NCBI RefSeq assembly: GCF_014647795.1
Contig: NZ_BMPW01000017.1
Span: 62,001 to 126,000, forward strand
Origin: Actinoplanes campanulatus
Lineage (GTDB): Bacteria > Actinomycetota > Actinomycetes > Mycobacteriales > Micromonosporaceae
Direction of reading: 5' to 3'
Length of the DNA: 64,000 nucleotides
Position 1 is the stretch's first letter. The number at the start of each line of letters is the position of its first letter. The translations under genes were made by a program, and so were the position numbers. The notes under the pieces are model-generated. The model saw only the letters and a list, made by a program, of their open reading frames with translations, was not told the DNA's origin and made no database searches. Shown here piece after piece: positions 26,318 to 33,593 of this stretch.

Positions 26318-26349
26318 AAATGCTGCATAATATGCCTTATGCAGCATTT
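26318..26349 (+). promoter_or_regulatory. Perfect dif-like palindrome at start of recombinase gene
   Basis: Arms AAATGCTGCATAA and TTATGCAGCATTT are perfect complements around a 6-bp centre TATGCC. The inner GCATAA-N6-TTATG layout is that of Xer recombination sites (11-6-11 bp). The site overlaps a probable minus 10 element (CATAAT, 26326-26331) and the ATG at 26339 of the recombinase gene, so binding could both cut here and repress the gene. Confidence 0.75.
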
Positions 26350-27286
26350 GTCCATGTTGGAGTTGATCGACGATTTCCTGGCCGCCCGTGCCGCGCGGAA
26401 ACCCTCGGTGCACACGCTCTCGGCGTACCGTCGGGATCTTCATCTGGTGTTGCGGCTGGCCGAGCCCGCCCCGCTCACCGTGGGTGACCTCTCCCCCCGC
26501 GTGTTGCGGGCCGCGTTCGCGCGGTTCGCGGCCTCCCGCTCCCCCGCTTCGGTGTCGCGGGCCTGGTCGTCGTGGAATGCGTTCTTCACCTTCCTGGTCA
26601 CCGAGCAGGTGGTGGCGGGAAACCCGATGTCCGCGGTGGACAAGCCACGGCAGTCGGTGCTGGTGCCGAAGCCGTTGCGGGGCGAGGATACGCCGGAGCT
26701 GTTGTTACGCGCGGTGAGCAAGGTGGACGAGTCGCAGCGGGATCCGTGGCCGGAGCGGGATGTGGTGGTGCTGGCCCTGGCGTTGTGTGCCGGTCTGCGG
26801 CTGTCGGAGATGCTGGCTTTGCGGGTCGGCTCGGTGACGGGGCGTGACGGTGAGCGGCGGGTGGAGGTGGCCGGCAAGGGTGGACGGCCGCGGACGGTGC
26901 CGATCGAGGATGGCCTGAGTTCGGCGGTGGGGCGTTATCTGGACAGCCGGCGGGTGCGGTTCGGGCGGATGGGTGCCACCGCTCCCCTGCTGGTGGACCG
27001 GCGTGGTGAGCCGTTGCGGCGTGGTGGGCTGCAGTATCTGGTGCGGTCGTGTTATCGGCGGGCCGGTGTGAGTGACCGGGTGCCGCGGGGTGCGCAGTTG
27101 CACGCGTTGCGGCACACGTTCGCGACGCGGTTGGCGGAGGACGGGGCGAACGCGTCGGAGATCATGCGGTTGCTGGGGCATGCGTCGTTGGCGACGTCGC
27201 AGTCGTACATCGAGGTGACGGCGGAGCAGCAGCGTGCGGCGGTGGCAGCGAACCGGACGAATCGGGTGTTGGGCGAGTTGGTGTGA
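26339..27286 (+). CDS. Tyrosine recombinase (XerC/D-like)
   Basis: The protein has 315 residues. An N-terminal SAM-like domain (LIDDFLAARAARKPS, then LSAYRRDL) is followed by the catalytic domain with the first Arg in CAGLRLSEMLALRV, Lys in GKGGRPRTVPI, HALRHTFATRL, LGHASLATSQSYIE with the nucleophile Tyr. All catalytic residues are present. ATG 26339 has no ribosome site but sits 7 bp past a minus 10-like CATAAT, suggesting leaderless translation; ATG 26354 is the alternative. The overlapping dif-like palindrome is the likely target. It is not obviously the chromosomal XerC or XerD. Confidence 0.88.
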   Translation: MQHLSMLELIDDFLAARAARKPSVHTLSAYRRDLHLVLRLAEPAPLTVGDLSPRVLRAAFARFAASRSPASVSRAWSSWNAFFTFLVTEQVVAGNPMSAVDKPRQSVLVPKPLRGEDTPELLLRAVSKVDESQRDPWPERDVVVLALALCAGLRLSEMLALRVGSVTGRDGERRVEVAGKGGRPRTVPIEDGLSSAVGRYLDSRRVRFGRMGATAPLLVDRRGEPLRRGGLQYLVRSCYRRAGVSDRVPRGAQLHALRHTFATRLAEDGANASEIMRLLGHASLATSQSYIEVTAEQQRAAVAANRTNRVLGELV

Positions 27287-27298
27287 CAGAATCCGGGC

Positions 27299-27451
27299 AT
27301 GGACGAGGTGAGCTTCAGTCGGCGGTCTCTGTTCGGGCGGGTGCTGTTGGTGGCCGGTGGCGCGGCGGCGTTGCTGACGTTGACGGGTTGCCCGGGCGGC
27401 GACCAGGACGACGATGACGATGACGACGGCGGCGACGAAGAGGACGACTGA
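27299..27451 (+). CDS. Tiny Tat-type lipoprotein with Asp-rich tail
   Basis: This is a 50-residue frame 12 bp after the recombinase stop. It begins MDEVSFSRRSLFGRV, with the twin-arginine SRRSLFG, a hydrophobic stretch, and a lipobox LTGC at Cys 32. The mature part is only 19 residues, almost all Asp, Glu and Gly. It would sit on the outer membrane face as a short acidic tag. A terminator hairpin follows at once, so recombinase and lipoprotein form one unit. Function unknown. Confidence 0.65.
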   Translation: MDEVSFSRRSLFGRVLLVAGGAAALLTLTGCPGGDQDDDDDDDGGDEEDD

Positions 27452-27452
27452 C

Positions 27453-27478
27453 CGGGGTACGGCGTGGGCCGTACCCCG
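27453..27478 (+). terminator. Terminator hairpin after small lipoprotein
   Basis: A perfect 10-bp stem (CGGGGTACGG and its complement) with a 6-nt loop, followed by TT, starts 2 bp after the stop codon. Confidence 0.75.
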
Positions 27479-27769
27479 TTCTGGTCTTGGTGGTCAGCCG
27501 ATGTCCACGCAGGGTAGGCCGACGGAGTGCCAGCGTCCTCCGCTGTAGGACCAGCCTTCGGCGCAGACCTGGCCGTCGCCGCGCCCGGGGTAGGCGCGTG
27601 AGTCCTGGCGTTTCCTCCTGACTTCGTTGTGGCGCGCTGGCGGTGCCGCTGGTCGAGGTTGTGGAATGCGACGGCTCGGCCTTCGCCGGATCCTGGGTTG
27701 TGGTGTCGCCCGAACCGGACGGAGCGTTCGTCTGTCGACTACCCGTGGGTGTTCGGGGTTAACGACCGA
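27479..27769 (-). other. 291-bp stretch with a coding-like tail on the minus strand
   Basis: A minus-strand frame ending at 27494 encodes AYPGRGDGQVCAEGWSYSGG, then RWHSVGLPCVDIG, with good codon bias back to about 27600. Beyond that no start or consistent frame is found. It may be the end of a small secreted Cys protein that lost its 5' part. Confidence 0.3.
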
Positions 27770-28255
27770 CTATTCGGGTGCCGGAGCCAGGGTGATCCAG
27801 TAGTGGCGGAGGTGGCCGTCGTCGGTGGTGAGGGTGCCGCCGTTGCGTTCGATGGTGCGGGCCGAGGCGCTGTTTTCGGTGAGGCAGAGCAGCAGGACGC
27901 GGTCGAGGCCGAGGGCTTGGGCGAGGGTGAGGGTTTCGGCGAGGGCCCAGGTGGCGAGTCCGCGGCCGCGGGCGGTGGGGCGTACGCCGTACCCGATGTG
28001 CCCGGTTCTGGGGTTGTGGTGGTGTTGCAGGGTGATGGCGCCGAGGATTTGGCCGTCTTCGGTGATCCACCGTGGGGTGGCCGGGTGGTCGTGGCCGGTG
28101 ATGCGGTGGATCCAGGTGGTGAAGCCGTCGGGGGTGTCGACGTCGTCGGTGGCGGTGATGCCGAAGCCGTCTTCGTGCAGGCCGGGTCCCCAGTCGTGGC
28201 GGCAGTCGAGGAAGGCTGTGTGCATGCGGGTGGTGGGCGGGATGAGCGAGGGCAT
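27770..28255 (-). CDS. GNAT family N-acetyltransferase
   Basis: The protein has 161 residues with a GNAT fold: GQILGAITLQHH strand, HIGYGVRPTARGRGLATWAL (acyl-CoA loop near residue 95) and ARTIERNGGTL. It is closest in character to RimJ/RimL-type ribosomal or small-molecule acetyltransferases. The ATG lacks a ribosome site, so a short leader is possible. It lies 82 bp after the ECF42 sigma gene, same strand. Confidence 0.82.
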   Translation of the reverse strand: MPSLIPPTTRMHTAFLDCRHDWGPGLHEDGFGITATDDVDTPDGFTTWIHRITGHDHPATPRWITEDGQILGAITLQHHHNPRTGHIGYGVRPTARGRGLATWALAETLTLAQALGLDRVLLLCLTENSASARTIERNGGTLTTDDGHLRHYWITLAPAPE

Positions 28256-28337
28256 GGAGGCTAGTCAATCGTGGCGGTGAGGTCTTCGGCGCGCCGGCCC
28301 TCTTCGATGATGTGGCCGGCGCCGGGATGGTGTGGCG

Positions 28338-29495
28338 TCAATCGGGTTGGAGGTCGGTGGCCTGCTTGGTGAGGTGGCGGCGTTGTGCGGGGTCGGTGGT
28401 GAGTTCGGCGGCGCGTCGGTAGGCGGTGGCGGCCTCGGTGTGGTGGCCGAGTTGGCGCAGCAGGTGGGCGCGGGTGGCGTGGAAGACGTGGTAGCGGTCG
28501 AGTTCGGGGAGGGCGTCGAGGCCGGCTTGTGGTCCGTGGACTTCGGCGACGGCGATGGCGCGGTGGATGGCGACCACCGGTGTGGGGGTGAGGGTGTGGA
28601 GGTGGTCGTAGAGGGTGAGGATCTGGTGCCAGTCGGTGGGGGTGCCGCTGGTGTGGACGGCGTTGATGGCGGCTTGGAGTTGGTAGGGGCCGGGCTGGTC
28701 GCGGCGTAGGCAGGTGCGCACGAGCCGGTGTCCTTCGTCGATCATGGCGGGATTCCAGCGGGTGCGGTCCTGGTCGGCCAGCAGGATGAGGTCGCCGTCG
28801 GTGGTGGTGCGGGCGGGGCGGCGGGCTTCGGTGAGCAGCATGAGGGCGAGCAGGCCGGGGACCTCGGGTTCGTCGGGCATGAGGTCGGCGAGGATGCGGG
28901 TCAGGCGGATCGCTTCGGTCGCGGTGCGTTCCTCGTTGAAGATCAAATACAGGGCGAGGAGTACGGCGGGGAGGCGCGCGGGCAGGTCGGCGTCTTCGGG
29001 GACGCGGTAGGGGATGCCGGCGTCGCGGATCTTGGCTTTGGCGCGGGTGAGGCGCTGGGCCATGGTGGTTTCCGGGACGAGGAAGGCGTGGGCGATCTCG
29101 GGTGTGGTGAGGCCGCCGAGCAGTCTGAGGGTGAGGGCGGTGCGGGCGGCCGGGGCGAGGGCCGGGTGGCAGCAGGTGAAGATGAGCCGGAGCCGGTCGT
29201 CGGGTACCGCTCCCCCGTCGTCGGGTTCGGTGGGCCAGAGTTCGTGGGCCTGGGTGTGTTTGTGGTGGCGGGTGGTGTCGCGGCGTAGCCGGTCGATGGC
29301 GTGGTGGCGGGCGGTGGTGATGATCCAGCCGGCGGGGCTGGGTGGGATGCCGTCGCGGGGCCAGGTGTGCAGGGCGGTGGTGAAGGCGTCCTGGACGGCG
29401 TCTTCGGCGAGGTCGATGTCGCCGAAGGTGCGGATGAGGACGGACACGGCCCGGCCGTACTCGGCTGTGAAGATTGTCGCGAGGGTGTCGGTCAT
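28338..29495 (-). CDS. ECF42-type RNA polymerase sigma factor
   Basis: The protein has 385 residues. Sigma region 2 ([20 protein letters not shown], then [19 protein letters not shown]) and region 4 ([19 protein letters not shown]) are followed by a 200-residue C-terminal extension with TPR-like helices (DUF6596: ALYLIFNEE, then [13 protein letters not shown]). This layout defines ECF42 factors, which have no anti-sigma and are paired with DGPF/YciI proteins. Exactly such a gene lies 18 bp upstream. It probably activates its own operon on an unknown signal. Confidence 0.9.
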   Translation of the reverse strand: MTDTLATIFTAEYGRAVSVLIRTFGDIDLAEDAVQDAFTTALHTWPRDGIPPSPAGWIITTARHHAIDRLRRDTTRHHKHTQAHELWPTEPDDGGAVPDDRLRLIFTCCHPALAPAARTALTLRLLGGLTTPEIAHAFLVPETTMAQRLTRAKAKIRDAGIPYRVPEDADLPARLPAVLLALYLIFNEERTATEAIRLTRILADLMPDEPEVPGLLALMLLTEARRPARTTTDGDLILLADQDRTRWNPAMIDEGHRLVRTCLRRDQPGPYQLQAAINAVHTSGTPTDWHQILTLYDHLHTLTPTPVVAIHRAIAVAEVHGPQAGLDALPELDRYHVFHATRAHLLRQLGHHTEAATAYRRAAELTTDPAQRRHLTKQATDLQPD

Positions 29496-29513
29496 GGCCG
29501 TGTCCGCCGGGTT

Positions 29514-29861
29514 TCAGCCGGTGAAGGCGATGGGGCGGACCTCGATGGGCAGGCCGGTGATGCGGGCCATGCGGGCGGCCCAGGTGAGGGCGGCGTCGAG
29601 GTCGGGGGCGTTGATGGCGGTGAAGCCGCCGAGGTGTTCCCGGCCTTCGGCGTAGGGGCCGTCGGTGAGCAGGGGTTCGCCGTTGTTGTCGCGGACGACG
29701 GTGGCGGTGGCGGTGGGGTGCAGGGCGGTGGTGTAGAGCCAGGCGCCGGTGGCTTTCATCTCGTCGCTGAGGTCGGCGAGTTCTTTCATGATCGGCTCGA
29801 GGGCTTCGGGTGGGGGCGGGTCGCCGACGGGCTGGTACATGGCGAGCAGGTATTGGCGCAT
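29514..29861 (-). CDS. YciI-family (DGPF) protein
   Basis: This is a 115-residue YCII-related protein. LLTDGPYAEGREHLGGF holds the DGPF-type motif near residue 65, and the fold ends in PIEVRPIA. GAGGAG precedes the ATG by 8 nt. DGPF proteins are the constant partners of ECF42 sigma factors and are thought to be their target or sensor. It is first in the operon with the sigma gene. Confidence 0.88.
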   Translation of the reverse strand: MRQYLLAMYQPVGDPPPPEALEPIMKELADLSDEMKATGAWLYTTALHPTATATVVRDNNGEPLLTDGPYAEGREHLGGFTAINAPDLDAALTWAARMARITGLPIEVRPIAFTG

Positions 29862-29954
29862 GGTGTGGCTCCTCGTCGTGTGGGGCTCTTTCGTGGTCTA
29901 CACGAACGGGCCGGGCCGGATACGACATCGGGGCCGGGATTCTTCGAAAGAAAG

Positions 29955-29986
29955 ATGCCGGGTCGCGCAGGTGCGCGGCCCGGCAT
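29955..29986 (-). terminator. Terminator hairpin of ohrR-ohr operon
   Basis: A 15-bp stem with one G-T pair (ATGCCGGGTCGCGCA and TGCGCGGCCCGGCAT) lies 12 bp past the ohr stop on the minus strand. Confidence 0.7.
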
Positions 29987-29998
29987 TGTCGGCGGCGG

Positions 29999-30418
29999 TC
30001 AGGCCAGGGTGATCTGGACGTCGATGTTGCCGCGGGTGGCGTTGGAGTAGGGGCAGAGCTGGTGGGCGGCGTCGAGGACGGCCTTGGCGGTGGGCTCGTC
30101 GAGGCCGGGGAGTTCGGCTTCGATGGCGACGGTGAGGCCGAAGCCGCCGGTGGGCAGGGGGCCGATGCCGGCGTCGACGGTGATGGCGGTGTCGGTGAGG
30201 GTGATCTTCTGGGTGGCGGCGACGCGCTTGAGGGCGCTGTGGAAGCAGGCGGCGTAGCCGGCGGCGAAGAGCTGCTCGGGGTTGGTGAGCTGGCCGCCGG
30301 GGCCGCCGAGTTCCTTCGGGATGGCGAGGTCGAGGTCGAGGACGCCGTCGCTGGAGCGGACGTGGCCGCTGCGGCCGTCGCCGGTCGCGGTGGCGGAGGC
30401 GGTGTAGAGGGCGGTCAT
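29999..30418 (-). CDS. ohr: Organic hydroperoxide resistance protein Ohr
   Basis: This is a 139-residue OsmC/Ohr-type thiol peroxidase with both catalytic cysteines (GYAACFHSAL near residue 58 and AHQLCPYSNAT near 123) and the Ohr-type start TALYTASATATGDGRSG. It reduces organic peroxides using dihydrolipoamide-type reductants in the cytoplasm. AAAGGCG precedes the ATG. It lies 12 bp downstream of its regulator ohrR. Confidence 0.95.
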   Translation of the reverse strand: MTALYTASATATGDGRSGHVRSSDGVLDLDLAIPKELGGPGGQLTNPEQLFAAGYAACFHSALKRVAATQKITLTDTAITVDAGIGPLPTGGFGLTVAIEAELPGLDEPTAKAVLDAAHQLCPYSNATRGNIDVQITLA

Positions 30419-30430
30419 TGTTCGCCTTTC

Positions 30431-30859
30431 TCAAGGGGTGGCCCGGCCGCGGGCGCGGCTGAGCAGGTGGTGCAGTTGGGTGAGCTCGTCGAGGGTGAGC
30501 CCGGTGGCGCAGACGAGTTGCTGGGTGAGGTCGCCGACGGCTTCCTGGAGGGCGAGGCCGGTGTCGGTGGGGTGGATGACGACGGTGCGTTCGTCGTGGG
30601 TGCCGCGTTCGCGGCGGATGTGGCCCTGGGTTTCGAGGCGTTTGAGCAGTGGTGAGAGGGTGCCGCTGTCCAGGCGCAGGGTGCGGCCGAGGTCACGCAC
30701 GGTGGTGGGGCCGTCGTGCCAGAGCACGCGCAGGACGAGGTATTGGGGGTAGGTGAGGCCGTGGGGGTCGAGGTGGGGGCGGTAGAGGGAGGTCATGGCG
30801 CGGCTGGCCGCGTAGAGCTGGAAGCAGATCATCTGGTCCAGGGCGGTGCTCTCACGCAT
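30431..30859 (-). CDS. ohrR: Peroxide-sensing MarR repressor OhrR
   Basis: This 142-residue MarR protein has the OhrR hallmark QMICFQLYAASR; Cys 12 is the peroxide sensor. The winged helix is GPTTVRDLGRTLRLDSGTLS, followed by LKRLETQGHIRRERG. Oxidation of the Cys releases DNA. The start was set at ATG 30859 to match the family's N-terminus. A perfect palindrome lies 25 bp upstream. The operon ohrR-ohr is therefore auto-repressed. Confidence 0.93.
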   Translation of the reverse strand: MRESTALDQMICFQLYAASRAMTSLYRPHLDPHGLTYPQYLVLRVLWHDGPTTVRDLGRTLRLDSGTLSPLLKRLETQGHIRRERGTHDERTVVIHPTDTGLALQEAVGDLTQQLVCATGLTLDELTQLHHLLSRARGRATP

Positions 30860-30883
30860 GCCAGGAACAGTAGTGCCCAACTT

Positions 30884-30897
30884 AGTTGTGCACAACT
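30884..30897. promoter_or_regulatory. Probable OhrR operator
   Basis: AGTTGTGCACAACT is a perfect 14-bp palindrome in the 79-bp gap between ohrR and the divergent GNAT gene. OhrR sites elsewhere are similar-sized palindromes in this position. The divergent gene could be controlled too. Confidence 0.65.
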
Positions 30898-30938
30898 GAA
30901 TGGTGCCGCTGATCACCACCGTGTGTGATCATGCGGCC

Positions 30939-31442
30939 ATGTCGTCCATCCGCTTCCTCAAGCTCTCCCCCACCGTGCTGACCGCACTGGTGGCCGGAGA
31001 CCTCGACGCCGCCAGCACGGCGGCCGGTCACCCGCTGAGCCACTACCTCGTCGAGGAGAGCTGGCTCTGGGAGATACGTCTCGACGACATCGGCCGTGAT
31101 CCGGAGGCCGCCGACTGGATCGCCCGCGCCGCCGTCGCCGAACCCGAGGGGATCGTCGTCGGGCACGGCGGGTTCCACGGGCCACCCGACGGCGAGGGCG
31201 TGGTCGAGGTCGCGTACTCGGTCGATCCGGCCCACCGCCGGCGCGGGCACGCCAAGGCCATGCTCGCCGCGCTGCTGGCCCGCGCCGACGAGGACCCGCG
31301 GGTCACCGCGGTCCGGGCCAGCATCCGGCCGGACAACGTCGGCTCCCGGGCGGTGATCGCCGGATTCGGCTTCCGCAAGGTCGGTGAGCAGTGGGACCCG
31401 GAGGACGGTCTCGAAGACGTCTGGCTGCGCCCGGCGGCCTGA
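30939..31442 (+). CDS. GNAT family N-acetyltransferase
   Basis: The protein has 167 residues with the acyl-CoA motif VDPAHRRRGHAKAMLAALLA near residue 105, then IRPDNVGSRAVIAGFGFRKV. It is of the RimI/RimJ type, substrate unknown. The ATG at 30939 has no clear ribosome site and may be leaderless. It faces ohrR and shares the operator region, so peroxide control is possible but unproven. Confidence 0.85.
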   Translation: MSSIRFLKLSPTVLTALVAGDLDAASTAAGHPLSHYLVEESWLWEIRLDDIGRDPEAADWIARAAVAEPEGIVVGHGGFHGPPDGEGVVEVAYSVDPAHRRRGHAKAMLAALLARADEDPRVTAVRASIRPDNVGSRAVIAGFGFRKVGEQWDPEDGLEDVWLRPAA

Positions 31443-31446
31443 AGCG

Positions 31447-31490
31447 CCGCCGGGGCCGCCCGCACCTGATCAGTGCGGCGGCCCCGGCGG
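31447..31490. terminator. Bidirectional terminator
   Basis: An 18-bp near-perfect stem with one bulged C (arms 31447-31465 and 31473-31490, CCGCCGGGGCC core) lies between the convergent GNAT and FliA-type sigma genes. Confidence 0.8.
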
Positions 31491-31501
31491 GTGGATCCTG
31501 C

Positions 31502-32356
31502 TCACGCGGCAGCGGCCAGGCGCTGCCCGTGCACGTCGGTGGCCGACAGCCGGCTGCTCAACGTGCTGCGTGCGGCGATCTGCGCGACGTAGCCGGCCCG
31601 GCGCCGCGCCGCGCAGCCGTCCTTGCCGGCCGGGGCGTCCTTCTGCTCCATGTGCCGGGTCAGGCCGTCGCGCAGCAGCGCCAGCGCCTCGGTGCGCAGC
31701 TGCGACACCCGCGACTCGGTCACCCCCAGGTCGGCGGCGACCTCCGACAGCGGCCGCTCCTGCAGGAACGTCGCCTCCACCACGCGCCGCAGACGCTCCG
31801 GCAGGACCGCGACCGCGTCGTGCAGGTAGCCCAGCCGCTCCCGGTGCAGCAGCAGCTCCTCCGGGTTCATCGCGGTCTCGGTGACCATGTCGTCCGCGCC
31901 CGCGGTGAAGCCCTGCAACGACAGCACGGCGGCCCGCTGCACGTCGTCGTCGACGCTGGACAGCTCGCCGACCGCGACACCGAGCAGCTCGGCCAGCTCC
32001 TCCGGCGTCGGGGTGCGGCCCAGCTGCCGGGTCAGCTCCTCGCGGGCCACGTCGGCGCGACGGGCCCGGGCCCGTACCGACCGGCTGGCCCAGTCCATGC
32101 TGCGCAGCTCGTCGAGCAGGGCGCCACGGACGCGGACCGCGGCGAACCGGCCGAACGGGATGCCGCGCTCGGCGTCGTACGCCTGGGCGGCGGTGACCAG
32201 CGCGGCGTAACCGGCTGAGGCGAGATCGTCGCGGTGCACGTGCGGCGGCACCTTGAACAGCATCTCGCGGACCATGTGACCGACCAGCGCCATGTTGTCG
32301 CGGATGAGCTGTTCCTGGTCGCGGGTGACGGACTTCGGCTGGGCGGTGCTGGTCAT
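31502..32356 (-). CDS. fliA: FliA/WhiG-type RNA polymerase sigma factor
   Basis: This 284-residue group 3 sigma factor has region 2 (DLASAGYAALVTAAQAYDAE, then FGRFAAVRVRGALLDELRSM and DWASRSVRARAR), which is diagnostic for FliA/WhiG. Region 3 is LTRQLGRTPTPEELAELLGV and region 4 is LQERPLSEVAADLGVTESRV. A 40-residue basic tail follows. AGGGGGA precedes the ATG. FliA factors read flagellar and chemotaxis promoters; three such promoters occur in this window before the two chemoreceptors and the binding protein. No flagellar genes or anti-sigma FlgM are here. WhiG-like sporulation control is the alternative. Confidence 0.88.
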   Translation of the reverse strand: MTSTAQPKSVTRDQEQLIRDNMALVGHMVREMLFKVPPHVHRDDLASAGYAALVTAAQAYDAERGIPFGRFAAVRVRGALLDELRSMDWASRSVRARARRADVAREELTRQLGRTPTPEELAELLGVAVGELSSVDDDVQRAAVLSLQGFTAGADDMVTETAMNPEELLLHRERLGYLHDAVAVLPERLRRVVEATFLQERPLSEVAADLGVTESRVSQLRTEALALLRDGLTRHMEQKDAPAGKDGCAARRRAGYVAQIAARSTLSSRLSATDVHGQRLAAAA

Positions 32357-32444
32357 TGCTGTTCCCCCTGTGTCGGCTGACCGGCTGACAGGGAGAACTT
32401 TTCGTTGCTACGGGTGCAGCTTGCGGGCACTCTCGGTTGCCGCT

Positions 32445-32462
32445 CGGGTGCACCCGTTTTTT
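32445..32462 (+). terminator. Palindrome followed by T6
   Basis: CGGGTGCACCCG followed by TTTTTT lies upstream of the sigma gene on the other strand. It has terminator form for rightward transcripts, but no rightward gene reads into it. It may instead be a control element. Confidence 0.35.
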
Positions 32463-32489
32463 CTTCTCAAGTCGGGGATCACGCCGCTG

Positions 32490-33185
32490 TCAGCGGTCGG
32501 CGGTTCCTCCCGACGGCTCCTCGGGGCCGGCGATCACGACCTCCTCGACGGCGGCCTTGAACAGGTCGAGGGGGCCGCCCTCGGGTTCCTGCTCCTCGAG
32601 CAGGGCGAGCAGCATGTGGCCGGTGCCGACGCGGTCGTGGCCCAGCCGCAGGGCCTCGCGGAAGGTCAGCTCGAGTGCCTTGCGGGCGCGGGTGTCGAAC
32701 GGGATCAGCGGCCGCGGCTCGGCGTCGCCGGGTGGCGGGGTGACCGCGGCGCGGACCTCGTCGAGGCTGCGGCCCTGGGCGGTGACGGCCTCCACGGCCA
32801 GCGAGTACGGCTGGTCGAGCAGGCCGAGGACCAGGTGCCCGGGGGTGATCTCGGGGTGGCGCAGCCGGGCGGCGTGGGCCATCGAGGCGACCACCGCGGC
32901 GCGGGCGGGGTCGGTGTAGCGGTGGAAGCCGGCGGACGGGTCGGGGCCGTCCTTGGGCGGCACGAACCGTTTCTGGGCGGCCTGCTTGCTGACGCCGAGG
33001 CTGCGGCCGATGTCGGTCCAGGAGGCGCCGGAGCGGCGGGCCTGGTCGACGAAGTGGCCGATCAGGTGGTCGGCCAGCTCACCGAGGTGGTCGCCGAGCA
33101 CGACGGCGCCGGCGAGGCGGTCGAGCGGGTCGGGATGGTTGGTGTTGATCGCGGTGATCAGGTCGTCGAGGCGTACGGTCGTCAT
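32490..33185 (-). CDS. HTH regulator fused to Clp N-terminal domains
   Basis: The protein has 231 residues. A helix-turn-helix (SWTDIGRSLGVSKQAAQKRF, near residue 55) is followed by two Clp-N repeats (HPEITPGHLVLGLLDQPYSL, then LRLGHDRVGTGHMLLALLEE) like those with which ClpA/ClpC bind substrates and adaptors. It has no AAA or protease part. It is thus likely a transcription regulator sensing misfolded proteins or a Clp adaptor. Two identical-type operators (GTCAAC-N5-GTTGAC) lie over its ribosome site and 29 bp upstream, indicating autoregulation. Confidence 0.85.
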   Translation of the reverse strand: MTTVRLDDLITAINTNHPDPLDRLAGAVVLGDHLGELADHLIGHFVDQARRSGASWTDIGRSLGVSKQAAQKRFVPPKDGPDPSAGFHRYTDPARAAVVASMAHAARLRHPEITPGHLVLGLLDQPYSLAVEAVTAQGRSLDEVRAAVTPPPGDAEPRPLIPFDTRARKALELTFREALRLGHDRVGTGHMLLALLEEQEPEGGPLDLFKAAVEEVVIAGPEEPSGGTADR

Positions 33186-33188
33186 GCC

Positions 33189-33205
33189 GTCAACCTTAGG
33201 TTGAC
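33189..33205. promoter_or_regulatory. Operator 1 of Clp-N/HTH gene
   Basis: GTCAACC-TTA-GGTTGAC, perfect 7-bp arms, covers the ribosome site (AAGG) of the gene starting at 33185. Confidence 0.7.
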
Positions 33206-33217
33206 GACATGACGACC

Positions 33218-33234
33218 GTCAACTCAAAGTTGAC
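33218..33234. promoter_or_regulatory. Operator 2 of Clp-N/HTH gene
   Basis: GTCAACT-CAA-AGTTGAC, perfect 7-bp arms with the same GTCAAC/GTTGAC core as operator 1, centred 29 bp away. It overlaps the end of the DUF6204 gene. Confidence 0.7.
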
Positions 33235-33577
33235 GCTGGCGGCCGCGTTTGCCGAGCGGGATCTCCGACATGTCGACGGTCTGCGAGGTGATCCGCTTGA
33301 AGCCGTACCCACGCTCGGTCATCCACGCCGCGGCCTTGGCCTCGGCCCGCTGCGTCACCTTCGGGATCTCCCGCTCGTCGTCGACCTGCTCGGCGAACCG
33401 GAAGCAGAAGAACGGCCGCGCGGCCAGGTCGTAGGTGAGATGGCCGTCCTCGGTGTACTCCACGGCGAGGATGTCGGCGTGCCGGTCACCGGCGGCGATC
33501 AGCTCGCCCTTCTGGGCGTCGGACAGGTTGTCGAAGGATCCGCGAACGGTGACGCGGATCGTGCGGCTGGTGCTCAT
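33224..33577 (-). CDS. DUF6204 family protein
   Basis: This is a 117-residue protein of the DUF6204 type: TIRVTVRGSFDNLSDAQ, ILAVEYTEDGHLTYDLAARP and AWMTERGYGFKRI. It is small, soluble and without known function. Its 3' end contains operator 2 of the downstream regulator gene. It lies 16 bp after the reductase gene stop, so it may be the last gene of the GntR operon. Confidence 0.75.
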   Translation of the reverse strand: MSTSRTIRVTVRGSFDNLSDAQKGELIAAGDRHADILAVEYTEDGHLTYDLAARPFFCFRFAEQVDDEREIPKVTQRAEAKAAAWMTERGYGFKRITSQTVDMSEIPLGKRGRQRQL

Positions 33578-33593
33578 CGCGCCAGTATCGGCC

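Noticed and set aside
28261-29928. A leftward 555-codon frame over the ECF42 and YciI genes
   Set aside because: It is His/Arg/Pro-rich and overlaps two well-supported genes on the same strand in another frame.
32357-32400. A FliA-type promoter before the sigma gene itself
   Set aside because: GCCGACAC is present, but the upstream element would be CTCC with a 14-bp spacer, too far from consensus.
32445-32462. The palindrome with T6 as the terminator of the Clp-N/HTH gene
   Set aside because: The T run is on the wrong side for that leftward gene, so it cannot work as an ordinary intrinsic terminator for it.
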